The notes under the pieces: model-generated | What the model saw: only the letters and a program-made list of their open reading frames with translations | Told to the model about the DNA's origin: nothing | Database searches by the model: none | Translations under genes and position numbers: made by a program | NCBI RefSeq assembly: GCF_000744185.1 | Contig: NZ_JQLL01000001.1 | Coordinates: 372,001-436,000 of the forward strand | Reading direction: 5' to 3' | DNA from: Carnobacterium funditum DSM 5970 | GTDB taxonomy: Bacteria > Bacillota > Bacilli > Lactobacillales > Carnobacteriaceae | Length of the DNA: 64,000 nucleotides | Shown: positions 39,587 to 48,285 of the stretch, one piece after another | Numbering within the stretch: position 1 is the first letter of the stretch | How the letters are laid out: each line of letters opens with the position of its first letter

Positions 39587-40765
39587 TTATTTCCAAAATT
39601 GCCATTTACTTTTTTTCTCTTCAAAATTTTCATGAAGTGGTTTCTTTGATTTTTTTAAACGATTTTCAAATTTTTCTTTCATAAGTTTTTCAATATTTTT
39701 TAAATCTGGATATTTTCCATCTTTTTCACCTTTTGCAATAACTGTTAGGACCTCTATATAGCTCAATGCTAAAGCTGTAGTCATAATAGATGCAGTAGCT
39801 CCACTGATTACTCCTCCGACAATTGTTCCTACACCTGGGATGAATTTAATAACATTGGAAACAATGTACCTGCCGGCGTAAGTAGCTCCTCCAGTTCCTC
39901 CAACTGCAGCTAGCATACTTGTGATCGTTGCTTTATCCATTGATATACCAAAAATTGCTGTAATATGAGCTAGCAAAGTTAGTTGCATTGGAACTAACAC
40001 TGAAGCATCTGAGAAAGGAATTGGCATAAAGCCTACTCCGAACGAGGTAGCTATATATTTAGAGGCCCAACTTCGTGCAGATTTTGCTTTCCGTTCAATA
40101 TCTACTTGTTGGGCGTTATTAAAAGCTCTTTTTTGTTCCTCTGGAATGATTTGAAAGCTCATTTCGATAAGTTTTTTCAATCCGAATGGCGTGATTGAAA
40201 CCTCATTTGAAATAACAAATTCTTGTGCCATGACATTTACTACTCCATAAATAGGTAAGTTTAAATTTTCAATATACTTCTTAAATTCTTTTGCCTGATT
40301 TCCAATGGATTGTGTTAAAACAACCACAACCGGAATTTTAGTGCTTAATTTTTTAATTAAGTCTAATTCTAAGGGTTCTATTCTTGAAGAGTTGGCATTC
40401 ACACAATAATAAACTAAATGAATCTCTTCATCAGAAGTAGAAGTTGTTTTTTTACCTTCTGATATCGTATCAAAAATTTCTTTTAATACCTCTTGTTGTG
40501 CTTCATTATTTAGTTCTAAACCTCGTGTATCGTATAAGACAACTGGTACGCCATCTTTTGTTATCCTTCTTAAGTGTTTAGTAATAGGACGACCAATCCC
40601 GGTTTCAGCTAGATTTTCACGAAAAACGCTATTAATTAGCGTACTTTTCCCAACGCCAGTTTTACCAATTAATAAAATACTGATGGGTTTTATGTTCTTT
40701 AGTTCGTTTTCTGTTTTATTCATAATATCATCTACAATATTAAAATTCTTAGCCATTTTTTTCAT
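39587..40765 (-). CDS. Era-like GTPase with membrane-associated DUF697 domain
   Basis: A 392-residue protein. The GTPase domain has G1 GKTGVGKST (35-42 core) and G3 DTRG (79-82). At the expected G4 position it reads LTQS (150-153) instead of NKxD, so guanine recognition may be relaxed. The C-terminal half (about 230-345) contains hydrophobic, glycine-rich stretches typical of DUF697 (FMPIPFSDASVLVPMQ, FIPGVGTIVGGVISG), suggesting membrane association. AGGAGGG lies 5 bases before the ATG. It is an orphan between noncoding DNA and a pseudogene, so probably accessory. Function unknown; stress or phage defence roles are only possibilities. Confidence 0.8.
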   Translation of the reverse strand: MKKMAKNFNIVDDIMNKTENELKNIKPISILLIGKTGVGKSTLINSVFRENLAETGIGRPITKHLRRITKDGVPVVLYDTRGLELNNEAQQEVLKEIFDTISEGKKTTSTSDEEIHLVYYCVNANSSRIEPLELDLIKKLSTKIPVVVVLTQSIGNQAKEFKKYIENLNLPIYGVVNVMAQEFVISNEVSITPFGLKKLIEMSFQIIPEEQKRAFNNAQQVDIERKAKSARSWASKYIATSFGVGFMPIPFSDASVLVPMQLTLLAHITAIFGISMDKATITSMLAAVGGTGGATYAGRYIVSNVIKFIPGVGTIVGGVISGATASIMTTALALSYIEVLTVIAKGEKDGKYPDLKNIEKLMKEKFENRLKKSKKPLHENFEEKKSKWQFWK

Positions 40766-40836
40766 AATACCCTCCTAAATCTGATGTATAAAGCAGCTGT
40801 TTAATTCTTTTTTCAAATTAATTTGCTTGTAGTAGC

Positions 40837-41508
40837 TCAAATCAGATCTTTAAATGTATCGCCATTTTCTGAATATTCAGATTTAAATCCTCTGTCAAAC
40901 CCGATACATCCTTTGTTCAGAAGTTCCATCCGTAAAGTTAACTGATACAATATACCCTTGTGCTTACTGTTGAAGACGCCTATCTCCACCGGCTCCAGCA
41001 GCGTGTATTGTTTCTTGGTAATCCCCCTCTTCTAAGTAAGCAATTCCTTGAGCTTGGTGAGCACAAAATCCTGCCAAAGAATCCACTTGAAGTCGAATTT
41101 AACTTGCTATTTATTGCATTCCGTTTCGCTTAACTGGTTTCGAATAGTGCTTAACTGGTTTGAAAAACCTCATTGAGTTTGTACCTGATAAACAACTTCG
41201 TGAGCCAAAACAGATGCCTTTATAAAATCACTAGCTGCATTAAATGGTTAGCTTAATTTATTATAAAAACTTAAATCAATAAAAGGTTTGAATCTCCTGG
41301 ACAATAAAAAGATCCTGTTAAATCTCCTTACTGTTCCATAAGCTGATTGAACTGACCCAGTGAAAAAGTACCAATGTTGATTCTTCACATTGGTAACTAT
41401 AATCTTGAAAATCATATTAGTAGAATAACAATACTATCTACCCCACCGCTAATTAACGTCTTCCCTTCTACACTACTTCCTCTACGGTCTTATATCTTTG
41501 CAACGCAT
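40837..41508 (-). pseudogene. decayed neutral zinc metallopeptidase (YpfJ type)
   Basis: Read on the minus strand with frame changes, this matches the YpfJ/KPN_02809 zinc metallopeptidase family. It has an N-terminal GSSVEGKTLISGGVDSIVILLI, then CPGDSNL-like and IDLSFYN segments, a former HExxH site now reading AHEVVYQ, and GYIVSVNFTDGTSEQR. It ends GFKSEYSENGDTFKDLI before a TGA at 40839-40837. Several frameshifts and stops separate these pieces, so no functional protein can be made. It stands next to the orphan GTPase in a region of decay. Confidence 0.82.
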
Positions 41509-41674
41509 AGATGTCATCGTCCTAAATTAAATTTTTATCTATTAAATTAAAACTATCATATCATTTTTTATATTAAGACAATAAACGATAAGATGCTTTT
41601 AATGAATATTTGTAAAATTATTGGGTGATTTAGTCATGAATCACTCAGAAAAGTAAAATTTTTTAAATGACATC

Positions 41675-41704
41675 AAAAAACCTCAGAAATAGATAACCTG
41701 AGGT
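41675..41704 (-). terminator. yrrS terminator
   Basis: On the minus strand ACCTCAG...CTGAGGT (7 bp) followed by a T6 run. Confidence 0.75.
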
Positions 41705-41724
41705 CGTTCCTTAAAAAACAAATT

Positions 41725-42393
41725 TTATTGTTGGTCATTTACTTTTAGTTGTTCTACTTTATTAGGCTGCCATCCTTTAGTGTCAATCCAACTTAAAAAG
41801 ACACGATAAGTTTTTGTTTGCTGAGTGTCAGAAATTGTAGCAACTACTTTTTGATCTCCGTTATTTTCTACACGCCATTCGATCATATCTGCTACAGAAA
41901 GACCAGTAGCAGTTGCACTTGCTTGTTTTATCTCTATTCTATCTTGTGAGCCATCATTATAATCCGTTGTATGTGTGCCTTCTTGTTTTGTTTCTACCGG
42001 TTCCCAATTCCCAGTAACAGCTGATGTAACATTATCATCTGAAGGATCTGTTTTTTCAGTTTTTATCTTTTCTTTATCTTCTTTATCTTCTTTATCTTTT
42101 TCGCTATTTTTCACTTCGTCGCTTTCTTTTTCTACTTTATTAGATGAAGAAATAGACGAAGACTCTTTCTCAACTGACTCTTCTTTCACTGGTAAAGAGG
42201 TACTCTCTATATCACTTGAAAAAGTTTCCATAGATTCATTTGAAGCCTTGTCTTCACCACCACCAAGTACCCACACACCAAAGATAAGCAGCATAAGGAC
42301 CATTGTAACAGAAATAATCAAGATCACGACTCTCGAAATAGTACGGTTTTTCCCGTTTTTATTAGAGCGCGTTGGTTTATTAGCATTTTTCAT
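41725..42393 (-). CDS. yrrS: YrrS family membrane protein (DUF1510)
   Basis: A 222-residue protein with a basic N-terminus and one membrane helix (about residues 20-43). A long Ser/Glu/Lys-rich linker (about 48-120) includes a KEDKEDKE tandem, and the exported DUF1510 domain (about 125-218) contains NWEPVETKQEG and ATGLSVADMIEWRVENNG. YrrS is known beside PBP genes in Bacillus and may assist wall synthesis, but its function is not defined. The linker length may vary between strains through repeat slippage. It stands alone. Confidence 0.85.
   Translation of the reverse strand: MKNANKPTRSNKNGKNRTISRVVILIISVTMVLMLLIFGVWVLGGGEDKASNESMETFSSDIESTSLPVKEESVEKESSSISSSNKVEKESDEVKNSEKDKEDKEDKEKIKTEKTDPSDDNVTSAVTGNWEPVETKQEGTHTTDYNDGSQDRIEIKQASATATGLSVADMIEWRVENNGDQKVVATISDTQQTKTYRVFLSWIDTKGWQPNKVEQLKVNDQQ
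42064..42100 (-). repeat. in-frame 9-bp tandem repeat in yrrS
   Basis: About three and a half copies of a TTCTTTATC-type 9-mer, encoding DKE units; length change would keep the frame. Confidence 0.75.
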
Positions 42394-42613
42394 AAAAGTA
42401 CCTTCCCTTTCTATATCTACTTATAAGAATAGCATAGTTTTCATTGAAATGGCTATTGGTAATAGGTTACAATTGTATGCCTCTATTATTACACTTTATT
42501 TCTTTATTTCATTATCATTTTTTATTAGATAGTAAAAAATAAATACTTTTTCAACTTAGTACGTTATACTAAATATGCAACAAAATTAAGAATTCAATGA
42601 ATGGAGTGGTAAA

Positions 42614-43591
42614 ATGACAAAAAAAATTCGTATCGGTTTAGTAGGCTATGGGAATATAGGAAAAGGCGTAGAATTAGCGCTGGCTGGATTTCCTGATATG
42701 GAAGGGATTGCCGTATTTACCAGACGTAACCCTGAAGAGTTAGATTCTAAATTTAAAGCTGTCAGTTTAGACAATATTCTGGACTACAAAGATCAAATCG
42801 ATGTATTAATTTTATGTGGAGGATCAGCAACAGATTTACCTGAACAAGGTCCCGCTTTAGCAAAAGATTTTTCAACAATTGATAGTTATGATAACCATAA
42901 CAATATACCACACTATTTTGAAAATATGGATACGTCAGCTAAAACTGCTAACCAAGTTAGCATCATTTCAGTTGGATGGGATCCTGGCTTATTCTCAATC
43001 AACCGTGCTATTTTAGAGTCTATATTACCTAGTGGAGAAACCTATACATTTTGGGGAAAAGGATTGAGTCAAGGACACTCAGATGCTATTCGTCAAATTA
43101 GTGGTGTGAAATATGGTGTTCAATATACTATTCCGATTGAAAAATCATTAGAAGAAGTTCGAAGTGGTAATAATCCTGAACTTTCTACTCGTGAAAAACA
43201 TGAGCGCGTCTGTTATGTTGTAATTGAAGAACAGGCAGATCAAAAATTAATTGAAACAACGATTAAAACAATGCCAGACTATTTTGAACCATATCATACG
43301 ACTGTTCATTTTATTGATGAAGAAACATTTAAAAAAGATCATAAAAAAATGCCACATGGTGGGTTCGTTATACGAACAGCTATTTCAGGTAATGATAATA
43401 AACAAAAAGCGGAATTCCAACTTGAATTAGAAAGTAATGCTGAATTCACCTCTTCTATTTTAGTTGCTTATGCACGTGCTGCTTATAAATTTAAAAAAGA
43501 TGGGAAAACAGGTGCTTTCAGTGTACTAGACGTTCCACCAGCTTATTTATCAGCTAAAAGTTCTGCACAACTTAGAAAAGAATTACTTTAA
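42614..43591 (+). CDS. ddh: meso-diaminopimelate dehydrogenase
   Basis: A 325-residue NADPH enzyme converting tetrahydrodipicolinate to meso-diaminopimelate in one step. The N-terminal Rossmann fold has IGLVGYGNIGKGVE. The family signatures are VLILCGGSATDLPEQGP, TIDSYDNH, SVGWDPGLFSINR, WGKGLSQGHSDAIRQI and PHGGFVIRT. It implies a diaminopimelate-containing wall and lysine synthesis through the dehydrogenase route, a useful taxonomic hint in Lactobacillales. TGGAGTGG precedes the ATG. A bidirectional terminator follows. Confidence 0.96.
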   Translation: MTKKIRIGLVGYGNIGKGVELALAGFPDMEGIAVFTRRNPEELDSKFKAVSLDNILDYKDQIDVLILCGGSATDLPEQGPALAKDFSTIDSYDNHNNIPHYFENMDTSAKTANQVSIISVGWDPGLFSINRAILESILPSGETYTFWGKGLSQGHSDAIRQISGVKYGVQYTIPIEKSLEEVRSGNNPELSTREKHERVCYVVIEEQADQKLIETTIKTMPDYFEPYHTTVHFIDEETFKKDHKKMPHGGFVIRTAISGNDNKQKAEFQLELESNAEFTSSILVAYARAAYKFKKDGKTGAFSVLDVPPAYLSAKSSAQLRKELL

Positions 43592-43603
43592 AACAGATTA
43601 AAT

Positions 43604-43651
43604 AAAAAAATGACACTATTTTCTTTTTTATAGAAAATAGCGTCATTTTTT
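43604..43651. terminator. bidirectional terminator between ddh and ECF gene
   Basis: A long stem AAAAAATGAC.ACTATTTTCT / AGAAAATAGCGTCATTTTTT with A and T runs on both ends. Confidence 0.9.
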
Positions 43652-43654
43652 TAT

Positions 43655-44245
43655 TTAATTTGATTTGAAACGTTTTAAAGGTCTAGCGACAATTGGGGCA
43701 ATAATTCCTGCAGCGACTGCTTCAGCAATCCCATTAGTTAATACAATCGCTCCCAAAGCCTTAGCTAGACTAGAAACATCGACATTCAAAGCCATTGCGT
43801 AATCATCTTTATAAAAAATATAAATGAAAAATAGAACCAATATCGTATTAGTTAAAGAAGCTAAAATAGAAGAGATAATCATCCCAATCGATTCTTTCCC
43901 ATTTTTCTTTTTGATAAGATGAAAAACATAACCAGCAACAAAACCGACAAGAATACGAGGAACAATAGAAATAATTGGGTTCGTAAACAACAATAAATCT
44001 AACGGGGAGGCCGGCGCAATAAATGCCTTAATTAAGCGACTAACTCCCCAAACGCCTCCGATAATCATGCCGTCTTTTGTTCCCAATGTCAATGCTGCAA
44101 TAATAACAGTGATATGTATAATTGTTGGATTTAATGGTGGGATTGGAATATATCCTAAAAGTGGAACAAAGTTTTGTACTAAAATGATAGCTGATAAAAT
44201 CCCTAGAATAGATATACGATAAGCCTTTCTATTTCTTTGATACAT
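43655..44245 (-). CDS. ECF transporter substrate-specificity (S) component
   Basis: A 196-residue integral membrane protein with about six helices, the substrate-capturing subunit of an energy-coupling factor vitamin transporter. The N-terminal ISILGILSAIILVQNFVPLL and the LNPTIIHITVIIAALTLGTKDG segment are typical. The latter resembles pantothenate-type S components (PanT), but substrate cannot be fixed by eye. The A, A' and T subunits are not in this window, consistent with the shared-module type. It lies alone between terminators. Confidence 0.8.
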   Translation of the reverse strand: MYQRNRKAYRISILGILSAIILVQNFVPLLGYIPIPPLNPTIIHITVIIAALTLGTKDGMIIGGVWGVSRLIKAFIAPASPLDLLLFTNPIISIVPRILVGFVAGYVFHLIKKKNGKESIGMIISSILASLTNTILVLFFIYIFYKDDYAMALNVDVSSLAKALGAIVLTNGIAEAVAAGIIAPIVARPLKRFKSN

Positions 44246-44354
44246 TTATACCCCTACTTCCTATATAAAAAATTATAAAAACAACTCATTTAATTAGTAT
44301 AATACAACATTTTAAAAAGAATAGCATTAGAAAAAAGCAGAATTTATTATAATT

Positions 44355-45209
44355 TTAAGAAAATAGTGTAAGTTGTCCTATAGGGAAAGGCAAAGAATCT
44401 GTTGAATGTCCAATTTCTTTTGTTTTAATAACAGAAAAGTTGTATTTCTTTGCAAAATACAAAAGCAGCTCTATTAATTCACTTTCTTGGTTTTCACTTT
44501 CGATAGTAGTAAATTGGCCTAATAAAATAGCCTGACACGATTGCATGATTCCGGTTTGTTCTAGTTGGTTTAAATAACAGGATATTTGCTCTATTTTCCC
44601 TCCTCTAGCTTCTAATAATAAAGTGAAATTAGAGCATGTAGGCCAATAAGGAGTTCCTGCAAGTTTTAACATACAACGAATATTTCCACCTATCACAATA
44701 CTATTAACCATTTTAGGTTCTGTTAACCACGTGTAATTTAAGTCTTCCAATGTCAAATTATCCATAAAAAAATGTTGAAAAGTATTTTTTTGTTTTATAT
44801 CTTTTAATAGATTTGACAATTGATAATTATACCCGATTGAGCCCGTCTGTGTGAAAACAGCGTTTAGTACAACCGTCAAGTCACTATAACCAACAAATGG
44901 TTTATTAGCTGCTTCAATAGCCGTGTAATCAAGATGTGTCAAAATACTATTAGCTGAATCACCACCGGATAAATCAAATATCATTTTTATGGAAAAATCA
45001 TTATAGAAGGTCATTAAAGCTTGAGCTCTTTCCATAGGTGTGCCGCTAAATACAGTTTTGTTTTTTTGAAAGATTGTTGGGGCTAAGATAGGTTGTAAGT
45101 GGAAATAATCTTTTAAAAGTTGGACCAGTTTTGTTATTTCAGGTTCCTCTTCTAATCTCTTTCCGTCAGAACAGCAAATTAAGCCAATTTTATCACCTGC
45201 TTTTAACAT
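44355..45209 (-). CDS. S66 family peptidase (LD-carboxypeptidase / MccF-like)
   Basis: A 284-residue serine peptidase of family S66, whose members trim peptidoglycan tetrapeptides (LdcA) or detoxify microcin C-like peptides (MccF). It has MLKAGDKIGLICCSDG, DLSGGDSANSILTHLD, nucleophile S109 in FVGYSDLT, the Glu in LLLEARGG and the His in EIGHSTDSLPFPIG. The ATG at 45209 has AAGGAG upstream; a longer in-frame extension adds a non-conserved stretch without a site. The GGDSAN variant leans to the MccF side. It follows the DJ-1 gene, with a terminator between them. Confidence 0.85.
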   Translation of the reverse strand: MLKAGDKIGLICCSDGKRLEEEPEITKLVQLLKDYFHLQPILAPTIFQKNKTVFSGTPMERAQALMTFYNDFSIKMIFDLSGGDSANSILTHLDYTAIEAANKPFVGYSDLTVVLNAVFTQTGSIGYNYQLSNLLKDIKQKNTFQHFFMDNLTLEDLNYTWLTEPKMVNSIVIGGNIRCMLKLAGTPYWPTCSNFTLLLEARGGKIEQISCYLNQLEQTGIMQSCQAILLGQFTTIESENQESELIELLLYFAKKYNFSVIKTKEIGHSTDSLPFPIGQLTLFS

Positions 45210-45246
45210 AAAGTAGATTCTCCTTTTTATGTTTTTATAAAAAAAT

Positions 45247-45284
45247 AAAAAGCCGACGATCAAAAATTTGATTGTCGGCTTTTT
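45247..45284 (-). terminator. terminator after DJ-1 gene
   Basis: A stem AAAAGCCGACGATCAAA / TTTGATTGTCGGCTTTT with one G-U pair, with T/A runs on both sides. Confidence 0.88.
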
Positions 45285-45291
45285 TGTACGA

Positions 45292-45822
45292 TTAGTCTTT
45301 AGTATTTTCAAAAGCAGCAATATAAAGTTTCATATATTCAGGTAAATCAGGCGGTCTACGACTGGATATGATATGCCCATCTGTAATAGCTGGGACATCA
45401 TGCCAGATTGCTCCTGCGTTGGTCATGTCGTCTTTGATACCCGGCGTACTCGTGACATTAACTCCGTTTAAGATACCCGCAGAAATTAATACCCAACCAG
45501 CATGACATATTTGACCAATTGGTTTCTTTTCTTCGTTAAAATAAGTTATGAAATCAATGACTTCAGGATAACGTCTTAATTTATCCGGAGACCATCCACC
45601 AGGCACCAAGATACCATCATAATCTTCTTTTTTTATCTCATTAAAACCAAAGGCAGAAATCGCAGGGACTCCATATTTACCAGTGTATTGTTTATTTGCT
45701 TCTTCCCCGACTAAATCAACTACAGCTCCAGCTTCACGCAATCGATAAACTGGATACCATAATTCTAAATCTTCAAAATCGTCACTTACTAATGCAATGA
45801 TTTTCTTATTTGTTAGACCCAT
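45292..45822 (-). CDS. DJ-1/PfpI family protein
   Basis: A 176-residue PfpI/YfkM-type protein of the glutamine-amidotransferase fold, with general stress and glyoxal-adduct repair roles proposed for the family. The nucleophile elbow is GQICHAGW with C106-H107, and E20 (DFEDLELWYP) supplies the conserved acid. DGILVPGGWSPDKLR and SSRRPPDLPEYMK are family segments. It lies next to the S66 peptidase and downstream of marR on the same strand, so marR may affect it, though 150 bp separate them. Confidence 0.88.
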   Translation of the reverse strand: MGLTNKKIIALVSDDFEDLELWYPVYRLREAGAVVDLVGEEANKQYTGKYGVPAISAFGFNEIKKEDYDGILVPGGWSPDKLRRYPEVIDFITYFNEEKKPIGQICHAGWVLISAGILNGVNVTSTPGIKDDMTNAGAIWHDVPAITDGHIISSRRPPDLPEYMKLYIAAFENTKD

Positions 45823-45974
45823 TTTTTGTCACTCCAATTCATTTATTATTATCTTAGTGTACCAATTAGTCTAAAGATTTGTAAATAATTTTGCTTGTAT
45901 CTAATAAAAATTGACTAGACTCACTATAAATTTTTATTGAAATGAGATAGGAAAATAATTAAAATGAAGGGTTA

Positions 45975-46418
45975 CTAGCTTTTTAATTCATTCGCTAAAC
46001 GAATTCGTCGATTGACGCGACCTAATAGAACCAACAATAACTTTTTTTCATCATTTGGCCAAGCTTTAAATAAATCAGTCACATAAAATTCAATCTCAAA
46101 TTGCACAGCATTTATCAGTTGATGGGCCTCTTTTGAAATGCTTAAATATTGAAGACGTTTATCTGTTTTTGATTCTTTAAAAACAAGCCCTTTGTGGACT
46201 AAAGAATTAATCTGTCTGCTAAGTGTTGATTTATCTAACGAAAAAATTGCTGTCAATTCTTTTAATGTCAAAGGCTGTTCAACAAGTTGACTCATGATAT
46301 AAAAAGAGGATGGATTAAGTTGATTCTTTTTTAAAATCTTTGTTTCTATTGTAGCATAGAGTTTTTGGAATTCGTTTAATTGATCAACCAGTTCATGAGC
46401 AGATATGTCTATTTCCAT
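45975..46418 (-). CDS. MarR family transcriptional regulator
   Basis: A 147-residue winged-helix repressor. The DNA-binding region contains LTLKELTAIFSLDKSTLSRQI, followed by LVHKGLVFKESKTDKRLQYLSISKEA, the MarR wing. It is probably a dimer. A near-perfect 43-bp palindrome sits 22 bp upstream of its ATG and covers a TATAAT, implying autorepression. The ligand is unknown. Likely regulated neighbours are itself and the downstream DJ-1 gene. AAGAGGA precedes the ATG. Confidence 0.9.
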   Translation of the reverse strand: MEIDISAHELVDQLNEFQKLYATIETKILKKNQLNPSSFYIMSQLVEQPLTLKELTAIFSLDKSTLSRQINSLVHKGLVFKESKTDKRLQYLSISKEAHQLINAVQFEIEFYVTDLFKAWPNDEKKLLLVLLGRVNRRIRLANELKS

Positions 46419-46440
46419 AAAATAATCCTCTTTTCTTAAC

Positions 46441-46483
46441 TATGTTGTATAACGAAACTAATCTAGTTTCATTATACAACATA
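46441..46483. promoter_or_regulatory. MarR operator, 43-bp palindrome
   Basis: The left arm TATGTTGTATAACGAAACTA (46441-46460) and right arm TAGTTTCATTATACAACATA (46464-46483) are complementary at 19 of 20 positions around ATC. A minus-strand TATAAT lies inside the right arm. Confidence 0.8.
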
Positions 46484-46563
46484 TCACAATAAAGCTTTTA
46501 AATCAACAAGAAACGTCTTTTTATAAAATAGTTTTGATTTTTTTCCACTTACAAATTTTGGAA

Positions 46564-47376
46564 TTAACTTAATAACATCTCGTCACTTAACAGTTGGCTT
46601 TTTGTGCTCTTTTGAAATAAATCTAAAACTTCTTCAACAGTTAAATCCTGTTTGTCTTTACCGGAAAGATCAATAATAACTCGGCCTTTATCTAACATAA
46701 TTAAACGATTTCCATAATTAAGAGCATCTTGCATATTATGGGTGATCATCAAAGCAGTTAAGTCTTCTTCTTCAATTCTTTTGCGAGTTAGTTCTAAAAC
46801 AACACTTGCTGTTTTTGGATCTAGTGCTGCTGTATGTTCGTCTAATAACAGTAATTCTGGTCTTTTCATTGTAGCCATCAAAAGAGCAATCGCCTGTCTT
46901 TGTCCACCTGAAAGTAATCCCATTTCACTATCTAATCTTTTTTCTAAACCTAAGTCTAATTTTATCAATAAACGTTCAAAATATTCTCGTTCTTTTGATG
47001 AACTTCCTCTCCTCATAGTCCTTTTTTGACCACGACGGTAAGCAATCGATAGATTTTCACTGACCGTCATTCTTGGCGCGGTTCCCATCAAAGGATCTTG
47101 AAAAACTCTTCCTATCATATTCGCACGTTGCTCTTCTTTTAATTTTTTAATTTCTTCATCATTAATTTTGATTGAGCCCTTATCAATTAGAAAAGTTCCG
47201 GCAATGCTATTTAATAAAGTAGATTTCCCAGAACCATTCCCACCAATAATTGTGATAAAATCACCTTTTTTTACAGTTAAATTTAATTGGTTTAAAACGT
47301 TATTTTGATTAGGAGTACCTGGGTAAAATGATTTTGAGATATCTTTTAAAATTAAAACGTCATTTTGTGTCATCAT
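46564..47376 (-). CDS. ABC transporter ATPase, TrpZ-like
   Basis: A 270-residue ABC ATPase powering the permease encoded just upstream. It has GGNGSGKSTLL (Walker A), RVFQDPLMGTAPRMTVSENL (Q-loop), LLSGGQRQAI (signature), LLLDEHTAALDPKT (Walker B, with His after Glu instead of the usual Pro) and MITHNMQ (H-loop). It is the third gene of a substrate-binding/permease/ATPase set resembling streptococcal trpXYZ for tryptophan uptake. Its ATG overlaps the permease stop (TAATG), so translation is coupled. Confidence 0.88.
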   Translation of the reverse strand: MMTQNDVLILKDISKSFYPGTPNQNNVLNQLNLTVKKGDFITIIGGNGSGKSTLLNSIAGTFLIDKGSIKINDEEIKKLKEEQRANMIGRVFQDPLMGTAPRMTVSENLSIAYRRGQKRTMRRGSSSKEREYFERLLIKLDLGLEKRLDSEMGLLSGGQRQAIALLMATMKRPELLLLDEHTAALDPKTASVVLELTRKRIEEEDLTALMITHNMQDALNYGNRLIMLDKGRVIIDLSGKDKQDLTVEEVLDLFQKSTKSQLLSDEMLLS

Positions 47377-48263
47377 TAAAACCTCTCTTTAGTAAAAAAA
47401 TTTAAATTTAGCTTTTGCCTTAAACTTGGTAAAGCTAAAAATATAGCTAGTATGAAAGCTGATATTAATTTTAAATCGTTTGGTTGCAGTCCGATGAGCA
47501 AAACAAACATAATGATGAACCGATAAATAATAGCACCTAGTACCACACAAATTAAGCGATTAACAAACGATAAATTACCAAAGATAACTTCACCAATAAT
47601 AACGGAAGCTAAACCAATAACGATAGTTCCAATACCCATGCTAATATCTGCATAACCATTGTCTTGAGCGATTAAAGCTCCTGCTCCAGCTACAATACCA
47701 TTTGAAAGCATCAATCCTAATATTTTAGTTTGGTCAGTAGAAATTCCTAGTGAGCGTGCCATTTTCTCATTATCACCAGTAGCAATAATGGCTTGACCTA
47801 ATTCAGTTCGGAAGAACAGAAAAAGAAATAGTATCATAAATGTCACTAAAACCAGACCTATAAAAATAGTATCAAACTGATTAGGTAAAGATAAGGATTT
47901 AAATAAATCAGTTATTTTAGCTTCTCCTAACAGGCTTAAATTTGCTCGATTCATAATTCTTAAATTAATGGAATACAAACCTGTCATTGTTAAAATACCG
48001 GCGAGCAAGCCTGGTATTTTAGCTTTAGTAATTAAAAATCCGGTAATAGATCCAGCTAATGCACCAATAAGAAAAGCTATTGCAGTAGCCACTAGCGGAT
48101 GTATTCCGGCTATAATCAAACGAGCGCATACTGCTGCGCCTAGTGGGAATGATCCTTCAGCCGTCATATCTGGCAAATCTAAAATACGATAAGTTATAAA
48201 AATTCCTAAAGCCATTATACCCCACAATAACCCTTGTGCAGTAGCTGTTGTAATTAATTCCAT
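47376..48263 (-). CDS. ABC transporter permease, TrpY-like
   Basis: A 295-residue inner-membrane permease with about eight helices, of the branched-chain/ribose-type permease superfamily. The conserved start LDLPDMTAEGSFPLGAAVCA and the AGILTMTGLYSINLRIM and GLMLSNGIVAGAGALIAQDNGYADISMGIG segments mark the subgroup paired with PF04392 binding proteins. It lies between the binding protein (22 bp upstream) and the ATPase (overlapping). The leader with a tryptophan-containing peptide supports tryptophan as the cargo. Confidence 0.87.
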   Translation of the reverse strand: MELITTATAQGLLWGIMALGIFITYRILDLPDMTAEGSFPLGAAVCARLIIAGIHPLVATAIAFLIGALAGSITGFLITKAKIPGLLAGILTMTGLYSINLRIMNRANLSLLGEAKITDLFKSLSLPNQFDTIFIGLVLVTFMILFLFLFFRTELGQAIIATGDNEKMARSLGISTDQTKILGLMLSNGIVAGAGALIAQDNGYADISMGIGTIVIGLASVIIGEVIFGNLSFVNRLICVVLGAIIYRFIIMFVLLIGLQPNDLKLISAFILAIFLALPSLRQKLNLNFFTKERF

Positions 48264-48285
48264 ATTTTTCCCTGCCTTCTTTAGT

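Noticed and set aside
41975-42532. 185-codon Ser/Phe-rich open frame on the plus strand
   Set aside because: It is the antisense shadow of the low-complexity yrrS linker.
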